From Clostridia bacterium (GTDB lineage: Bacteria > Bacillota > Clostridia > Christensenellales > Borkfalkiaceae), in NCBI GenBank assembly GCA_900767885.1, contig CAAGAU010000020.1, positions 1-58,321 of the forward strand: a DNA stretch of 58,321 bases, given 5' to 3'. Below, one piece after another: positions 1 through 7,139 of this stretch. The notes under the pieces are model-generated. The model had not been told where the DNA came from. It did not search any database and saw only the letters and a program-made list of their open reading frames with translations. A program made the translations under genes and the position numbers. Position 1 is the stretch's first letter. The number at the start of each line of letters is the position of its first letter.

Positions 1-87
1 CGCGGCGGACGCGCCCCTTTTGTCGCTATCGCGACATTTCCCCCGTTTCAGCGGGGGAATCTACCCCGAAGGAGGAAGCGAAGCCTT

Positions 88-189
88 ACGTCATCCTGAA
101 CGATAGTGAAGGATCCCACCGAAGAACTGACAGGCATATATTCTTTTCACTCAAGTCGTGGGATATTTCGCTTACGCTCAATATGACGT
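88..189. repeat. Interspersed imperfect inverted repeat, full copy
   Basis: One arm starts GTCATCCTGAACGATAGTG and the other ends CGCTTACGCTCAATATGACG. The two arms are diverged inverted copies of each other, about 100 bp overall, with a conserved middle reading ccgaagaactgac. Full copies recur at 3838-3936 and 3951-4050, and half copies at 4062-4090, 52661-52687 and 58025-58048. It behaves like a non-coding MITE or REP-type element. No transposase is visible. Confidence 0.75.
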
Positions 190-210
190 GCTTTATTCCG
201 GGGAATTGCC

Positions 211-237
211 GCGGCACTTCGTGCCTCGCAACGACAA
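211..237 (-). repeat. Short GAGGCACGAAGTGCC repeat element
   Basis: Read on the minus strand this is almost identical to 57983-58008 at the other end of the window (TTGTCATTGCGAGGCACGAA onward), with one or two mismatches. It contains the inverted repeat GGCAC/GTGCC. A looser relative of the GTCATCGCGAGCC type lies at 3796-3829. Confidence 0.65.
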
Positions 238-374
238 CTAAAATAAACCGTCGGCACAAGCGAAATGCGTAAATCTACTTTGAGTGCAATAGTGTTGTTT
301 CGTGTTGTTTTAGGGGCGTTTATGGCGTATTATCAAAAAAATTATCCGAAAAACAACAAAAAACAAAAAAATCG

Positions 375-403
375 TTGACAAAATCAAACAAAGATTATAT
401 AAT
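375..403 (+). promoter_or_regulatory. Consensus sigma-70/sigma-A promoter for the dehydratase operon
   Basis: TTGACA at 375-380 and TATAAT at 398-403 are perfect consensus boxes separated by 17 bp. Transcription should start near 410, giving a leader of about 24 nt that contains a GGGGGTG ribosome binding site at 422-428. With such strong boxes, control probably comes from a repressor or a later step rather than an activator. No operator is recognised with confidence. Confidence 0.75.
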
Positions 404-433
404 AAGAGTATAAAAAATAATCGGGGGTGTATT

Positions 434-2959
434 ATGCCCGGGTTTTATAGCGAAAAAATAGCAAAATCGGACAGAATAGACTTTTTAAAAGACAACTTAT
501 ACGCGCACATGCCGGAGATTGAAAGCGAACGCGCCGTTTTGTTGACCGAGTCGTATAAAGCGACCGAAAACGAGCCTTTGTACTTGCGCAGAGCAAAGGC
601 TTTTAAGCATATTCTCGAAAATTTGCCCATAACAATCCGCGATCGTGAACTTATCGTGGGCGCGACGACCAAAGCGCCGCGTTCATGTCAGGTATTCCCC
701 GAGTTTTCGTTCGAGTGGCTCGAAAGCGAATTCGATACGGTTGCAACCCGTACTGCCGATCCGTTTTATATTTCGGACGAAACCAAAGCCGTTCTGCACG
801 AAACCTATAAATATTGGAAAGGCAAAACGACGAGCGACCTTGCAACGGCGTACACTTCGCCAGAGGCGGCTACCGCCGTGCGCCACAATATGTTTACCGT
901 GGGCAACTATTTTTATAACGGAATAGGACACGTTACGGTAGATTACGGCAAAATTCTTAAAATAGGTTTTTCGGGACTCAAAAAAGAGGTCGAAGAAGAA
1001 CTTGCCACGGTTAAAGTTTCCGACGCGAACTACTGCAAAAAGAGTTCGTTTTTAAAAGCGGTTATAATTTCGCTCGACGCGGCTTGCACTTACGCAAAGA
1101 GATATTCCGCAAAGGCGAAAGAACTCGCCGAAAAAGAGAGCGACGCTACGCGCAAAGCCGAACTTTATAAAATAAGCGAGATATGCGCAAAAGTACCCGA
1201 AAACGGCGCGCACGGATATTACGAGGCTTGCCAGAGTTTCTTCTTTATACAAATGCTTTTGCAGACCGAATCGAGCGGACACTCCATTTCTCCGGGCAGA
1301 TTCGATCAGTACATGTACCCCTATTACGAGCAGTCGAGAAAAGAGGGTATGACGAGAGAGTTCGCGCAGGAACTCACAGACTGCGTATGGCTTAAATTAA
1401 ACGATATCAACAAGTGCCGCGACGCTGCCTCTTCGGAAGGTTTCGCAGGGTACTCGTTGTTCCAGAATTTAATAGTCGGCGGACAAACCGTCGAGGGCGA
1501 GGACGCCACCAACGACTTGTCTTTTATGGCGATAACCGCCACGGAGCACGTCTTTTTACCTCAACCGTCGTTTTCTGTCAGGGTATGGAACGGCTCTCCG
1601 CACGAGTTTTTGATAAGAGCCGCCGAACTCACCCGCACGGGAATAGGCTTCCCCGCATACTACAACGACGAAGTTATTATTCCGTCGCTTATGTCGAGAG
1701 GACTTACGCTCGAGGACGCGCGCGACTATAATATAATAGGTTGCGTAGAACCGCAAAAAGCGGGCAAAACAGACGGTTGGCACGACGCGGCGTTTTATAA
1801 TATGCTGCGCCCGCTCGAAATGGTATTTTCAAACGGCTACGAGAACGGCGAAAAAGTCGGCGTTCAGACGGGCGAAGTTGAGGATTTTACCACTTTCGAC
1901 GAGTTTTACAACGCATATAAAACGCAATCGAATTATTTCGTTTCCCTGCTTGTAAACGCCGACAACGCGGTGGATCAGGCTCATGCCGAAAGATGTCCGT
2001 TGCCGTTCTTGTCGAGTATGATAGAAAGTTGCGTCAAACGCGGCAAGAGTATGCAGGAGGGCGGCGCGATTTATAATTTCACCGGTCCGCAAGGCTTCGG
2101 CATAGCCAACGTTACCGACGGTTTGTACGCCGTTAAAAAACTCGTTTTCGAGCAGAAGAAGTACACTTTAAAAGAGATTAAACTCGCTTTGCAAAACAAC
2201 TTCGGCAAGGATACGGACGATCGTCAGGCAGAAAAACTTACAGTTAAAGTCTGCGAAAAACTCGCTGCGGAAGGAAAGAGTTTATCCGAAAGCGATATAA
2301 CTTCGATTTATAAAGCGGTAAAGACCAACGCTTGCACGGAAGAGCAAAAACGCGCGTATAACGCGATTTACGAGGATATAGCCGCATTGCCCAAGTACGG
2401 CAACGACGACGAGGATATAGACGCGTTCGCGCGCGAAGTAGCGTATATTTACACTAAGGAAGTAGAAAAATACCGCAATCCGCGCGGCGGAAGATTCCAG
2501 GCGGGACTTTATCCCGTTTCGGCCAACGTGCCTTTGGGCGCGCAGACGGGCGCGACTCCCGACGGCAGACTTGCCTTTACCCCCATTGCGGACGGCGTTT
2601 CGCCCGCGGCGGGCAGAGATATAAAAGGTCCTACCGCAACGTGCAACTCGGTATCTTCGTTAGACCATTTTATAGCGTCCAACGGTACGCTGTTCAATAT
2701 GAAATTCCATCCGACCGCGCTTGCCGGCAGAAACGGACTCGAAAATTTCGTTTCGCTCGTTCGGGGGTATTTCGATCGCAAGGGCAGCCACATGCAGTTT
2801 AACGTGGTTTCGCGCGAAACTCTGCGCGACGCGCAGGCTCACCCCGAAAAGTATAAATCGCTCGTAGTAAGGGTTGCGGGGTACAGCGCGCTGTTTACCA
2901 CGCTTTCAAAGTCCTTACAGGAGGATATAATAAACAGGACGGAGCAAGGGGGCTTTTAA
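434..2959 (+). CDS. dhaB1: B12-independent glycerol / 1,2-propanediol dehydratase (glycyl radical enzyme)
   Basis: This 841-residue cytoplasmic glycyl radical enzyme of the diol-dehydratase branch removes water from glycerol to give 3-hydroxypropionaldehyde, or from 1,2-propanediol to give propanal. Recognisable residues match the Clostridium butyricum enzyme: H166 in the GHVTVDYG segment, H283/S284 in SGHS, C437 and E439 in GCVEP, D451 in GWHD, and the radical glycine G816 in RVAGYSALF near the C-terminus. The single active-site Cys in GCVEP, not a Cys-Cys pair, rules out pyruvate formate-lyase. The protein is about 50 residues longer than the 787-residue C. butyricum enzyme. The extra segment, at about residues 593-648, is helical and charged and lies before the KYGND motif. 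The ATG follows a GGGGGTG site. The activase overlaps by one base. No alcohol or aldehyde dehydrogenase is adjacent, so the substrate choice is open. Confidence 0.88.
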   Translation: MPGFYSEKIAKSDRIDFLKDNLYAHMPEIESERAVLLTESYKATENEPLYLRRAKAFKHILENLPITIRDRELIVGATTKAPRSCQVFPEFSFEWLESEFDTVATRTADPFYISDETKAVLHETYKYWKGKTTSDLATAYTSPEAATAVRHNMFTVGNYFYNGIGHVTVDYGKILKIGFSGLKKEVEEELATVKVSDANYCKKSSFLKAVIISLDAACTYAKRYSAKAKELAEKESDATRKAELYKISEICAKVPENGAHGYYEACQSFFFIQMLLQTESSGHSISPGRFDQYMYPYYEQSRKEGMTREFAQELTDCVWLKLNDINKCRDAASSEGFAGYSLFQNLIVGGQTVEGEDATNDLSFMAITATEHVFLPQPSFSVRVWNGSPHEFLIRAAELTRTGIGFPAYYNDEVIIPSLMSRGLTLEDARDYNIIGCVEPQKAGKTDGWHDAAFYNMLRPLEMVFSNGYENGEKVGVQTGEVEDFTTFDEFYNAYKTQSNYFVSLLVNADNAVDQAHAERCPLPFLSSMIESCVKRGKSMQEGGAIYNFTGPQGFGIANVTDGLYAVKKLVFEQKKYTLKEIKLALQNNFGKDTDDRQAEKLTVKVCEKLAAEGKSLSESDITSIYKAVKTNACTEEQKRAYNAIYEDIAALPKYGNDDEDIDAFAREVAYIYTKEVEKYRNPRGGRFQAGLYPVSANVPLGAQTGATPDGRLAFTPIADGVSPAAGRDIKGPTATCNSVSSLDHFIASNGTLFNMKFHPTALAGRNGLENFVSLVRGYFDRKGSHMQFNVVSRETLRDAQAHPEKYKSLVVRVAGYSALFTTLSKSLQEDIINRTEQGGF

Positions 2960-3750
2960 TGGAAGATTTGTCGTCCGTCAAGGGCAGAATTTTCGATATT
3001 CAACGCTTTTCCGTTCACGACGGCAAAGGGATACGGACTATAGTATTTCTGAAAGGCTGTCCCCTGCGCTGTAAGTGGTGCTGTAATCCCGAATCGCAAA
3101 AATACGAGATTCAGACTATGGTCATGGGCGGAAAAACCAAGACCGTAGGTCGCGACGTAACCGTCGGCGAAGTGATGAAAGAGGTCGAGCGCGACAGGGC
3201 GTATTTTCGTCGCTCGGGCGGCGGACTTACTCTTTCGGGCGGCGAAAGTCTTATGCAACCCGAGTTTGCCACCGCGCTTTTAAAGAGTGCCAAAAACGCG
3301 GGTCTTAGTACCGCAATGGAATCCACCGCTTTCGCCGATTTTTCGGTAATAGAGCGATATCTGCCCTATCTGGACACTTATCTGATGGATATCAAGCATA
3401 CGGACAGCGCAAAGCACGAGGCGTTTACGGGCAGACCCAACGGCAAGATACTCGAAAACGCGCGAAAAATAGCCGAATACGGCGGCGTGGAACTCGTTAT
3501 CCGCACGCCCGTAATTCCCGGATTTAACGCCACGAAAGAAGAGATTGCCGGCATAGCGCAATATGCCTCTACGCTTAAAGGCGTAAAGAGAATGCATATT
3601 TTGCCTTATCACAGAATAGGGTCGGATAAATATGCGGGGCTTGGCAGAAAATACGAACTCGAAGGCGTAGAGCCGCCGAGCAAAGAACTTATGAACGAAC
3701 TTGCCGAAGTGGTAAAAAGTTACGGACTCGACTGTCAGATCGGCGGGTAA
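2959..3750 (+). CDS. dhaB2: Glycyl radical dehydratase activating enzyme (radical SAM)
   Basis: This 263-residue radical-SAM enzyme should place the glycyl radical on G816 of the neighbouring dehydratase, using a 4Fe-4S cluster and S-adenosylmethionine. The CxxxCxxC motif is C34, C38 and C41 (GCPLRCKWC). The start HDGKGIRT and the LSGGES motif are family features, slightly changed from the usual HDGPGIRT and SGGEP/V. The ATG overlaps the dehydratase stop (TAATG), so the two are translationally coupled. Unlike C. butyricum DhaB2 (about 304 residues), there is no cysteine-rich two-cluster ferredoxin insert after the NPESQ motif. Residues 49-75 run straight from NPESQ to the next conserved helix and contain no cysteine. 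The size therefore resembles a pyruvate formate-lyase activase, while the partner remains a dehydratase. Confidence 0.87.
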   Translation: MEDLSSVKGRIFDIQRFSVHDGKGIRTIVFLKGCPLRCKWCCNPESQKYEIQTMVMGGKTKTVGRDVTVGEVMKEVERDRAYFRRSGGGLTLSGGESLMQPEFATALLKSAKNAGLSTAMESTAFADFSVIERYLPYLDTYLMDIKHTDSAKHEAFTGRPNGKILENARKIAEYGGVELVIRTPVIPGFNATKEEIAGIAQYASTLKGVKRMHILPYHRIGSDKYAGLGRKYELEGVEPPSKELMNELAEVVKSYGLDCQIGG

Positions 3751-3837
3751 CGATTGGTCTTGTCTTTACGAGCAGCAGGCGCGGTTGAATTTCCGTGTCA
3801 TCGCGAGCCGTAGGCGTGGCGATTCCCGTGAGTCCTG

Positions 3838-3936
3838 ACGTCATTCTGAACGAAGTGAAGAATCCCACCGAAGAACTGACGGACATATACTTTTCGCTTA
3901 AGTCGTGGGATATTTCGCTTGCGCTCAATATGACGT
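3838..3936. repeat. Interspersed imperfect inverted repeat, full copy
   Basis: Begins ACGTCATTCTGAACGAAGTG and ends GCGCTCAATATGACGT. It has the same arms and middle as the copy at 88-189. Confidence 0.75.
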
Positions 3937-3950
3937 TCTTTTGTTTTACA

Positions 3951-4050
3951 TGTCATTCTGAACGATAGTGAAGAATCCCACTGAAGAACTGACGGGCATA
4001 AACTTTTTCGCTTAAATCGTGGGATATTTCGCTTGCGCTCAATATGACGT
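3951..4050. repeat. Interspersed imperfect inverted repeat, full copy
   Basis: Begins TGTCATTCTGAACGATAGTG and ends GCGCTCAATATGACGT. It is closely similar to the copy just upstream and in the same orientation. Confidence 0.75.
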
Positions 4051-4061
4051 ATAGGAAACGT

Positions 4062-4090
4062 GTGGGATATTTCGCTGACGCTCAATATGG
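4062..4090. repeat. Half copy of the interspersed inverted repeat
   Basis: Only the right arm is present (GTGGGATATTTCGCTGACGC onward), about 11 bp after the full copy, which suggests truncation or slippage within the cluster. Confidence 0.6.
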
Positions 4091-4142
4091 CGATAGGGCA
4101 TTAAGAGCGTATTGATTTTTATAAATTTATAAATTGAAAATT

Positions 4143-4589
4143 ATGAACGATATAGATAAGATTGTGCAAAACGTAATAAAGAGCGTGCAAAGCGAAACGC
4201 GCGTAACGCTCGACGGTGCGAAGAAACTTGCCGAAAAAGTTTTTGCCAGGGCGCAGAGCCAAGGTAAAAAGGTCGTTATAGCGGTGGTGAACGAACAAGG
4301 TCGCCCCGTGCTCGTCGAAGTAATGGACGGCGCGTTTTTAGTCAGTTTCGACGTCGCGCTTAAAAAGGCTTATACCGCCGTGGCTGTTAAAGCGAGTACC
4401 GCCGCGCTTGTAAAGGAAGTGCGCGAGGGCGGTTCGCTCGAAGGTCTGCAACGCGAACAAAGTTTGCTTATACTGGCAGGTGGCGAGCCGATATACAAAA
4501 ACGGCGTTTTAATAGGCGGCGTGGGCGTAAGCGGCGGAACTGCGGACGAGGACGATGCTTTTGCTCGTTTTGCTGCGGAAAATTATTAA
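4143..4589 (+). CDS. GlcG/HbpS-like (DUF336) protein
   Basis: This 148-residue soluble protein belongs to the GlcG/HbpS family, which also forms the C-terminal domain of PduO proteins. Members bind heme or corrinoid-type ligands or accompany glycolate and diol catabolism. The family signature is clear near the C-terminus: GGEPIYKNGVLIGGVGVSGG, followed by an acidic stretch at residues 136-141. Its position after a diol dehydratase pair recalls propanediol gene sets, but about 390 bp of repeats lie between, so co-transcription is uncertain. I choose the ATG at 4143 over an in-frame TTG nine bases upstream. No clear Shine-Dalgarno precedes either. The exact function is not determined. Confidence 0.75.
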   Translation: MNDIDKIVQNVIKSVQSETRVTLDGAKKLAEKVFARAQSQGKKVVIAVVNEQGRPVLVEVMDGAFLVSFDVALKKAYTAVAVKASTAALVKEVREGGSLEGLQREQSLLILAGGEPIYKNGVLIGGVGVSGGTADEDDAFARFAAENY

Positions 4590-4781
4590 AAAACGCGTTT
4601 AAAAATCGCGCGTTCGGCAATAATTTCAGGGCTGTGAAAATTTCACTGATTTTATCACTGCATTTCATACTGCAAACACACGTACGGTGTAGAATAAAAG
4701 CGACTTTGAAATGTACTTTCAAAGGTTCATAAAATTGCTCACTCACAGGTTTTTTCTTGTTTCAATTATTTCTCCATTGTT
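4590..4781. other. Gene-free stretch with two small palindromes
   Basis: No coding region. Two palindromes stand out: GTGAAA/TTTCAC around one base (4634-4646) and CTTTGAAA/TTTCAAAG around five bases (4704-4724). The stretch is probably the 3' untranslated region of the GlcG-like gene, ending at the terminator at 4782. A small RNA cannot be excluded, but no family is recognised. Confidence 0.4.
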
Positions 4782-4822
4782 CCAAAAGTCGGGGTATTTT
4801 TACTCCGACTTTTGGATTTTTT
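4782..4822 (+). terminator. Strong intrinsic terminator
   Basis: CCAAAAGTCGGGGTA pairs with TACTCCGACTTTTGG (15 bp including one G-T pair) around a short T loop, followed by a T-rich tail. It ends the GlcG-like transcript immediately before the exporter promoter. Confidence 0.85.
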
Positions 4823-4833
4823 ATTAAAATCGT

Positions 4834-4862
4834 TTGATTAAATTTGCAAATGCATGTATAAT
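4834..4862 (+). promoter_or_regulatory. Promoter of the metal exporter; implies a leaderless mRNA
   Basis: TTGATT at 4834-4839 and TATAAT at 4857-4862 are 17 bp apart. The expected start of transcription (about 4868-4871) is only a few bases before the ATG at 4873. No Shine-Dalgarno can fit, so the message should be leaderless or nearly so. The in-frame TTG at 4834 is part of the -35 box and is not a start codon. Confidence 0.6.
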
Positions 4863-4872
4863 TATAGCGATT

Positions 4873-5769
4873 ATGTTAGAAAAGATCGGCGAAATATTTC
4901 TCGACAGTTTAATAGACTCGTTAAAGATGTTGCCGCTTATATTCGTTACTTATATAGTAATAGAATTGATGGAGCGGCGCGTTGCGTTTGAAAAACGCGG
5001 TAAATTGCTTAACGGCAAGGCCGCGCCGGTATTCGGCGCGCTTGCGGGCATATTTCCGCAGTGCGGCGTCAGCGTGATGTCGGCAAAACTCTACGAAAAA
5101 GGACTTATCGCGCTCGGTACGCTTTTAAGCGTGTTCGTGGCGACGAGCGACGAGGCTTTTTCGGTTCTGCTCGCGAGCGATAAAAGGCTTTACCTTCTGC
5201 CTCTGCTCGGTTTGAAATTTTTGATAGCGACCCTGCTCGGACTTATCGTAAACGCGTTTTGCAAAAAGTCGGAACAAAGCGACGACGAAGAAGAACTCGA
5301 CCACGAAGATATATGCGCGCATTGCCACGATCACGTTGACGCAAAGGACGACGAAAAATCGGGTAAGGCTTTTGTCGAACGGTATCTGCTCGTTCCGCTC
5401 TGGCACGCCGCGCAAACCTTTTTGTTTATATTCATCGTTTCGCTCGTATTCGGGCTTTTGTTCGGCGAAAACGGTCTGCTGGGCATAACCGTTGTCGGCG
5501 GCGGGTGGTGGGAGCCTCTCATAACCGCGGCGATAGGTCTTATACCCAACTGCGCCTCTTCCGTAGTGATAACCACTACTTTCGTTCAGGGTGGAATTTC
5601 GTTCGGGGCGTTGCTCGCGGGACTTATCCCCAACGCGGGCGTGGGTCTTGCCGTGCTGTTCCGTAATACCAAAAAGATTAAACGGAATATTATAATATTG
5701 ATAAGCCTTTACGCGCTCGGCGCGGTATGCGGGCTGATTACTCAATTTATAACGGCGGCGATTTTTTGA
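4873..5769 (+). CDS. Predicted heavy-metal / manganese exporter (ArsP_2-type membrane protein)
   Basis: This 298-residue polytopic membrane protein resembles the 10-TM heavy-metal exporter family annotated as ArsP_2 or putative manganese transporter. Its two halves each carry a glycine/proline-rich membrane motif with a cysteine: GIFPQCGVS in the first and LIPNCASS in the second, a pseudo-symmetric pair suited to ion passage. Between the halves lies a hydrophilic loop rich in acidic residues and histidine (HEDICAHCHDHVD), a plausible metal sensor or binding loop. The start is the ATG at 4873, because the upstream TTG overlaps the promoter. The MATE gene follows two bases after the stop, so the two should be co-transcribed. 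The substrate is not determined: manganese, arsenical or another metal. Confidence 0.72.
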   Translation: MLEKIGEIFLDSLIDSLKMLPLIFVTYIVIELMERRVAFEKRGKLLNGKAAPVFGALAGIFPQCGVSVMSAKLYEKGLIALGTLLSVFVATSDEAFSVLLASDKRLYLLPLLGLKFLIATLLGLIVNAFCKKSEQSDDEEELDHEDICAHCHDHVDAKDDEKSGKAFVERYLLVPLWHAAQTFLFIFIVSLVFGLLFGENGLLGITVVGGGWWEPLITAAIGLIPNCASSVVITTTFVQGGISFGALLAGLIPNAGVGLAVLFRNTKKIKRNIIILISLYALGAVCGLITQFITAAIF

Positions 5770-5771
5770 AC

Positions 5772-7139
5772 ATGAACGAAACTCACACTAAATTCGAGCG
5801 ACTTACGGGCGATCCCGTATCTAAGCTTATATTGCGGCTTGCCGTGCCTACGGTGCTTTCTATGCTTATAAGCACGCTGTACAATATGGCGGACGCGTTT
5901 TTCGTAGGACAAATAAACGCGTCCGCTTCGGGTGCGATAAGCGTAATATTCTCCTATATGGCGATTATTCAGGCTTTCGGATATTTTTTCGGGCATGGGT
6001 CAGGCAACTATGTATCGCTTAAACTCGGAGAACAAAACCGCGAGGAAGCCGAAAAAATGGCGGCTACGGGTTTTTTCTCGTCGCTTGCGTTCGGGTTTTT
6101 TATTATGGTTTTGGGGCTTATCTTTACAGATCCGCTCATAACTATGCTCGGTTCGACCGAAACGATACGCCCTTACGCGAAGGAATATCTTATATGGATA
6201 CTCCTCGGTACGCCGTATATGACGGCGTCACTTACGCTCAACAATCAACTTCGCTTTCAGGGCAGCGCGCTTTACGCTATGATCGCGCTCGTTTCGGGCG
6301 GGGTTATAAACATAGGGCTCGACGCCGTGTTCGTTACCGTACTCGGTATGGGGACGGGCGGCGCGGGACTCGCCACGGCAATAGGCCAGCTTTGCTCGTT
6401 TTGCCTGCTTCTTTCGGGAACGTTTTTCGGCGGCAATCTGCGGCTTAAACTCAAAAATTTTCAGTTTAAAAAATTCTATTTCAAAGTTATTGCGGGCGGC
6501 GGACTTCCTTCGCTCGGCAGGCAAAGCGTTTCGGGCATAGCCACGGTCTGCGTTAATTTCGTCTGTAAAGACGTGCTCGGCGCAAACGCCGACGCAATGA
6601 TAGGCGCGCTGGGCAACGTTACGAAAATAACAGGCTTTTGCAATTCTGTCATACTCGGTTTCGGTCAGGGTTTTCAACCCGTATGCGGATTTAATTACGG
6701 CGCGAAAAATTATAAGCGGGTACTGCGCGGATTTTACTTTACGCTTTGTTGTACCACGGCTTTCGCGGCGGTCGTTACGGTTTTTGGTATCGTGTTTGCA
6801 AAGCCCTTAACGGCGGCGTTCACGGTGGATGATAAAGTGGCGGAATATTCGGCGGCGGCTTTCAGGGCGCAATGTGCGTTTTTCGTCTTATCGCCCTGGA
6901 TAACGGTTTCGAGTATGTTGTTGCAGAACATAGGCAAAGTCGTGCGGGCTACCGCTCTTGCGGTAACTCGACAAGGTGTGGCGTTTATACCCGCGGTTTT
7001 CGTCGCGGGATATATATTCGGTGCAAACGGACTCGTCGCGGCGCAGGCGGTTGCGGATCTGATAACTTTTATCATAGCCGTGCCGATTACCGTGCCCGTA
7101 TTAAAACTACTGAGGAAAAGCGAGAATGGAGTTTCTTGA
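5772..7139 (+). CDS. MATE family multidrug efflux transporter
   Basis: This 455-residue protein with about 12 membrane segments is a member of the MATE cation-antiporter family, which exports drugs, dyes or metabolites in exchange for Na+ or H+. The N-terminal LTGDPVSKLILRLAVPTVLS and the LYNMADAFFVG segment are the standard family opening, and two related six-helix halves are visible. The ATG at 5772 begins two bases after the exporter stop and is preferred over upstream in-frame codons that would overlap that gene. The next gene starts inside the last 14 bases of this one, giving translational coupling. The substrate is unknown. Confidence 0.9.
   Translation: MNETHTKFERLTGDPVSKLILRLAVPTVLSMLISTLYNMADAFFVGQINASASGAISVIFSYMAIIQAFGYFFGHGSGNYVSLKLGEQNREEAEKMAATGFFSSLAFGFFIMVLGLIFTDPLITMLGSTETIRPYAKEYLIWILLGTPYMTASLTLNNQLRFQGSALYAMIALVSGGVINIGLDAVFVTVLGMGTGGAGLATAIGQLCSFCLLLSGTFFGGNLRLKLKNFQFKKFYFKVIAGGGLPSLGRQSVSGIATVCVNFVCKDVLGANADAMIGALGNVTKITGFCNSVILGFGQGFQPVCGFNYGAKNYKRVLRGFYFTLCCTTAFAAVVTVFGIVFAKPLTAAFTVDDKVAEYSAAAFRAQCAFFVLSPWITVSSMLLQNIGKVVRATALAVTRQGVAFIPAVFVAGYIFGANGLVAAQAVADLITFIIAVPITVPVLKLLRKSENGVS

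Larger units (their letters stand above)
1..374. repeat. Left border: three interspersed repeat families, no gene
   Basis: No credible coding region is present upstream of the promoter at 375. Three repeat families also found elsewhere in the window lie here: a CCCCCG/CGGGGG hairpin element (stem 40-45/52-57, followed by a conserved ctacc), a long imperfect inverted repeat at 88-189, and a GCGGCACTTCGTGCC-type element at 211-237. Positions about 294-312 and 347-366 form a further imperfect inverted repeat of TTGTTT and AAACAA tracts just before the dehydratase promoter. Its role, terminator or operator, is unclear. Confidence 0.7.
3751..4142. repeat. Intergenic cluster of interspersed repeats
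   Basis: No credible gene. Repeat elements occupy most of it: a GTCATCGCGAGCC-type element (3796-3829), two full inverted-repeat copies (3838-3936 and 3951-4050) and a half copy (4062-4090). The full copies sit head to tail with 14 bp between them. No T-tailed terminator follows the activase gene, so the foldback repeats themselves may end or stabilise the dehydratase transcript. Confidence 0.7.

Noticed and set aside
434..2959. Pyruvate formate-lyase
   Set aside because: The active site is GCVEP with a single Cys, and the SGHS, GHVTVDY and GWHD motifs match diol dehydratases. There is no Cys-Cys pair.
434..2959. Trans-4-hydroxyproline dehydratase or choline TMA-lyase
   Set aside because: Whole-protein similarity to the C. 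butyricum glycerol dehydratase is much closer, including H166, H283/S284 and D451. No proC or cut genes are nearby.
3689..4085. Minus-strand open frames over the repeat cluster
   Set aside because: They encode the same peptide-like string twice because they read the duplicated non-coding repeat (HIERKRNIPR type). This is a common false gene.
4590..4781. Manganese (yybP-ykoY) riboswitch before the metal exporter
   Set aside because: The region lies before a strong terminator and the exporter has its own promoter downstream of it. No conserved riboswitch loops are seen.
4834..4872. TTG start for the metal exporter
   Set aside because: The TTG is the first half of the -35 box and lies upstream of the predicted transcription start.
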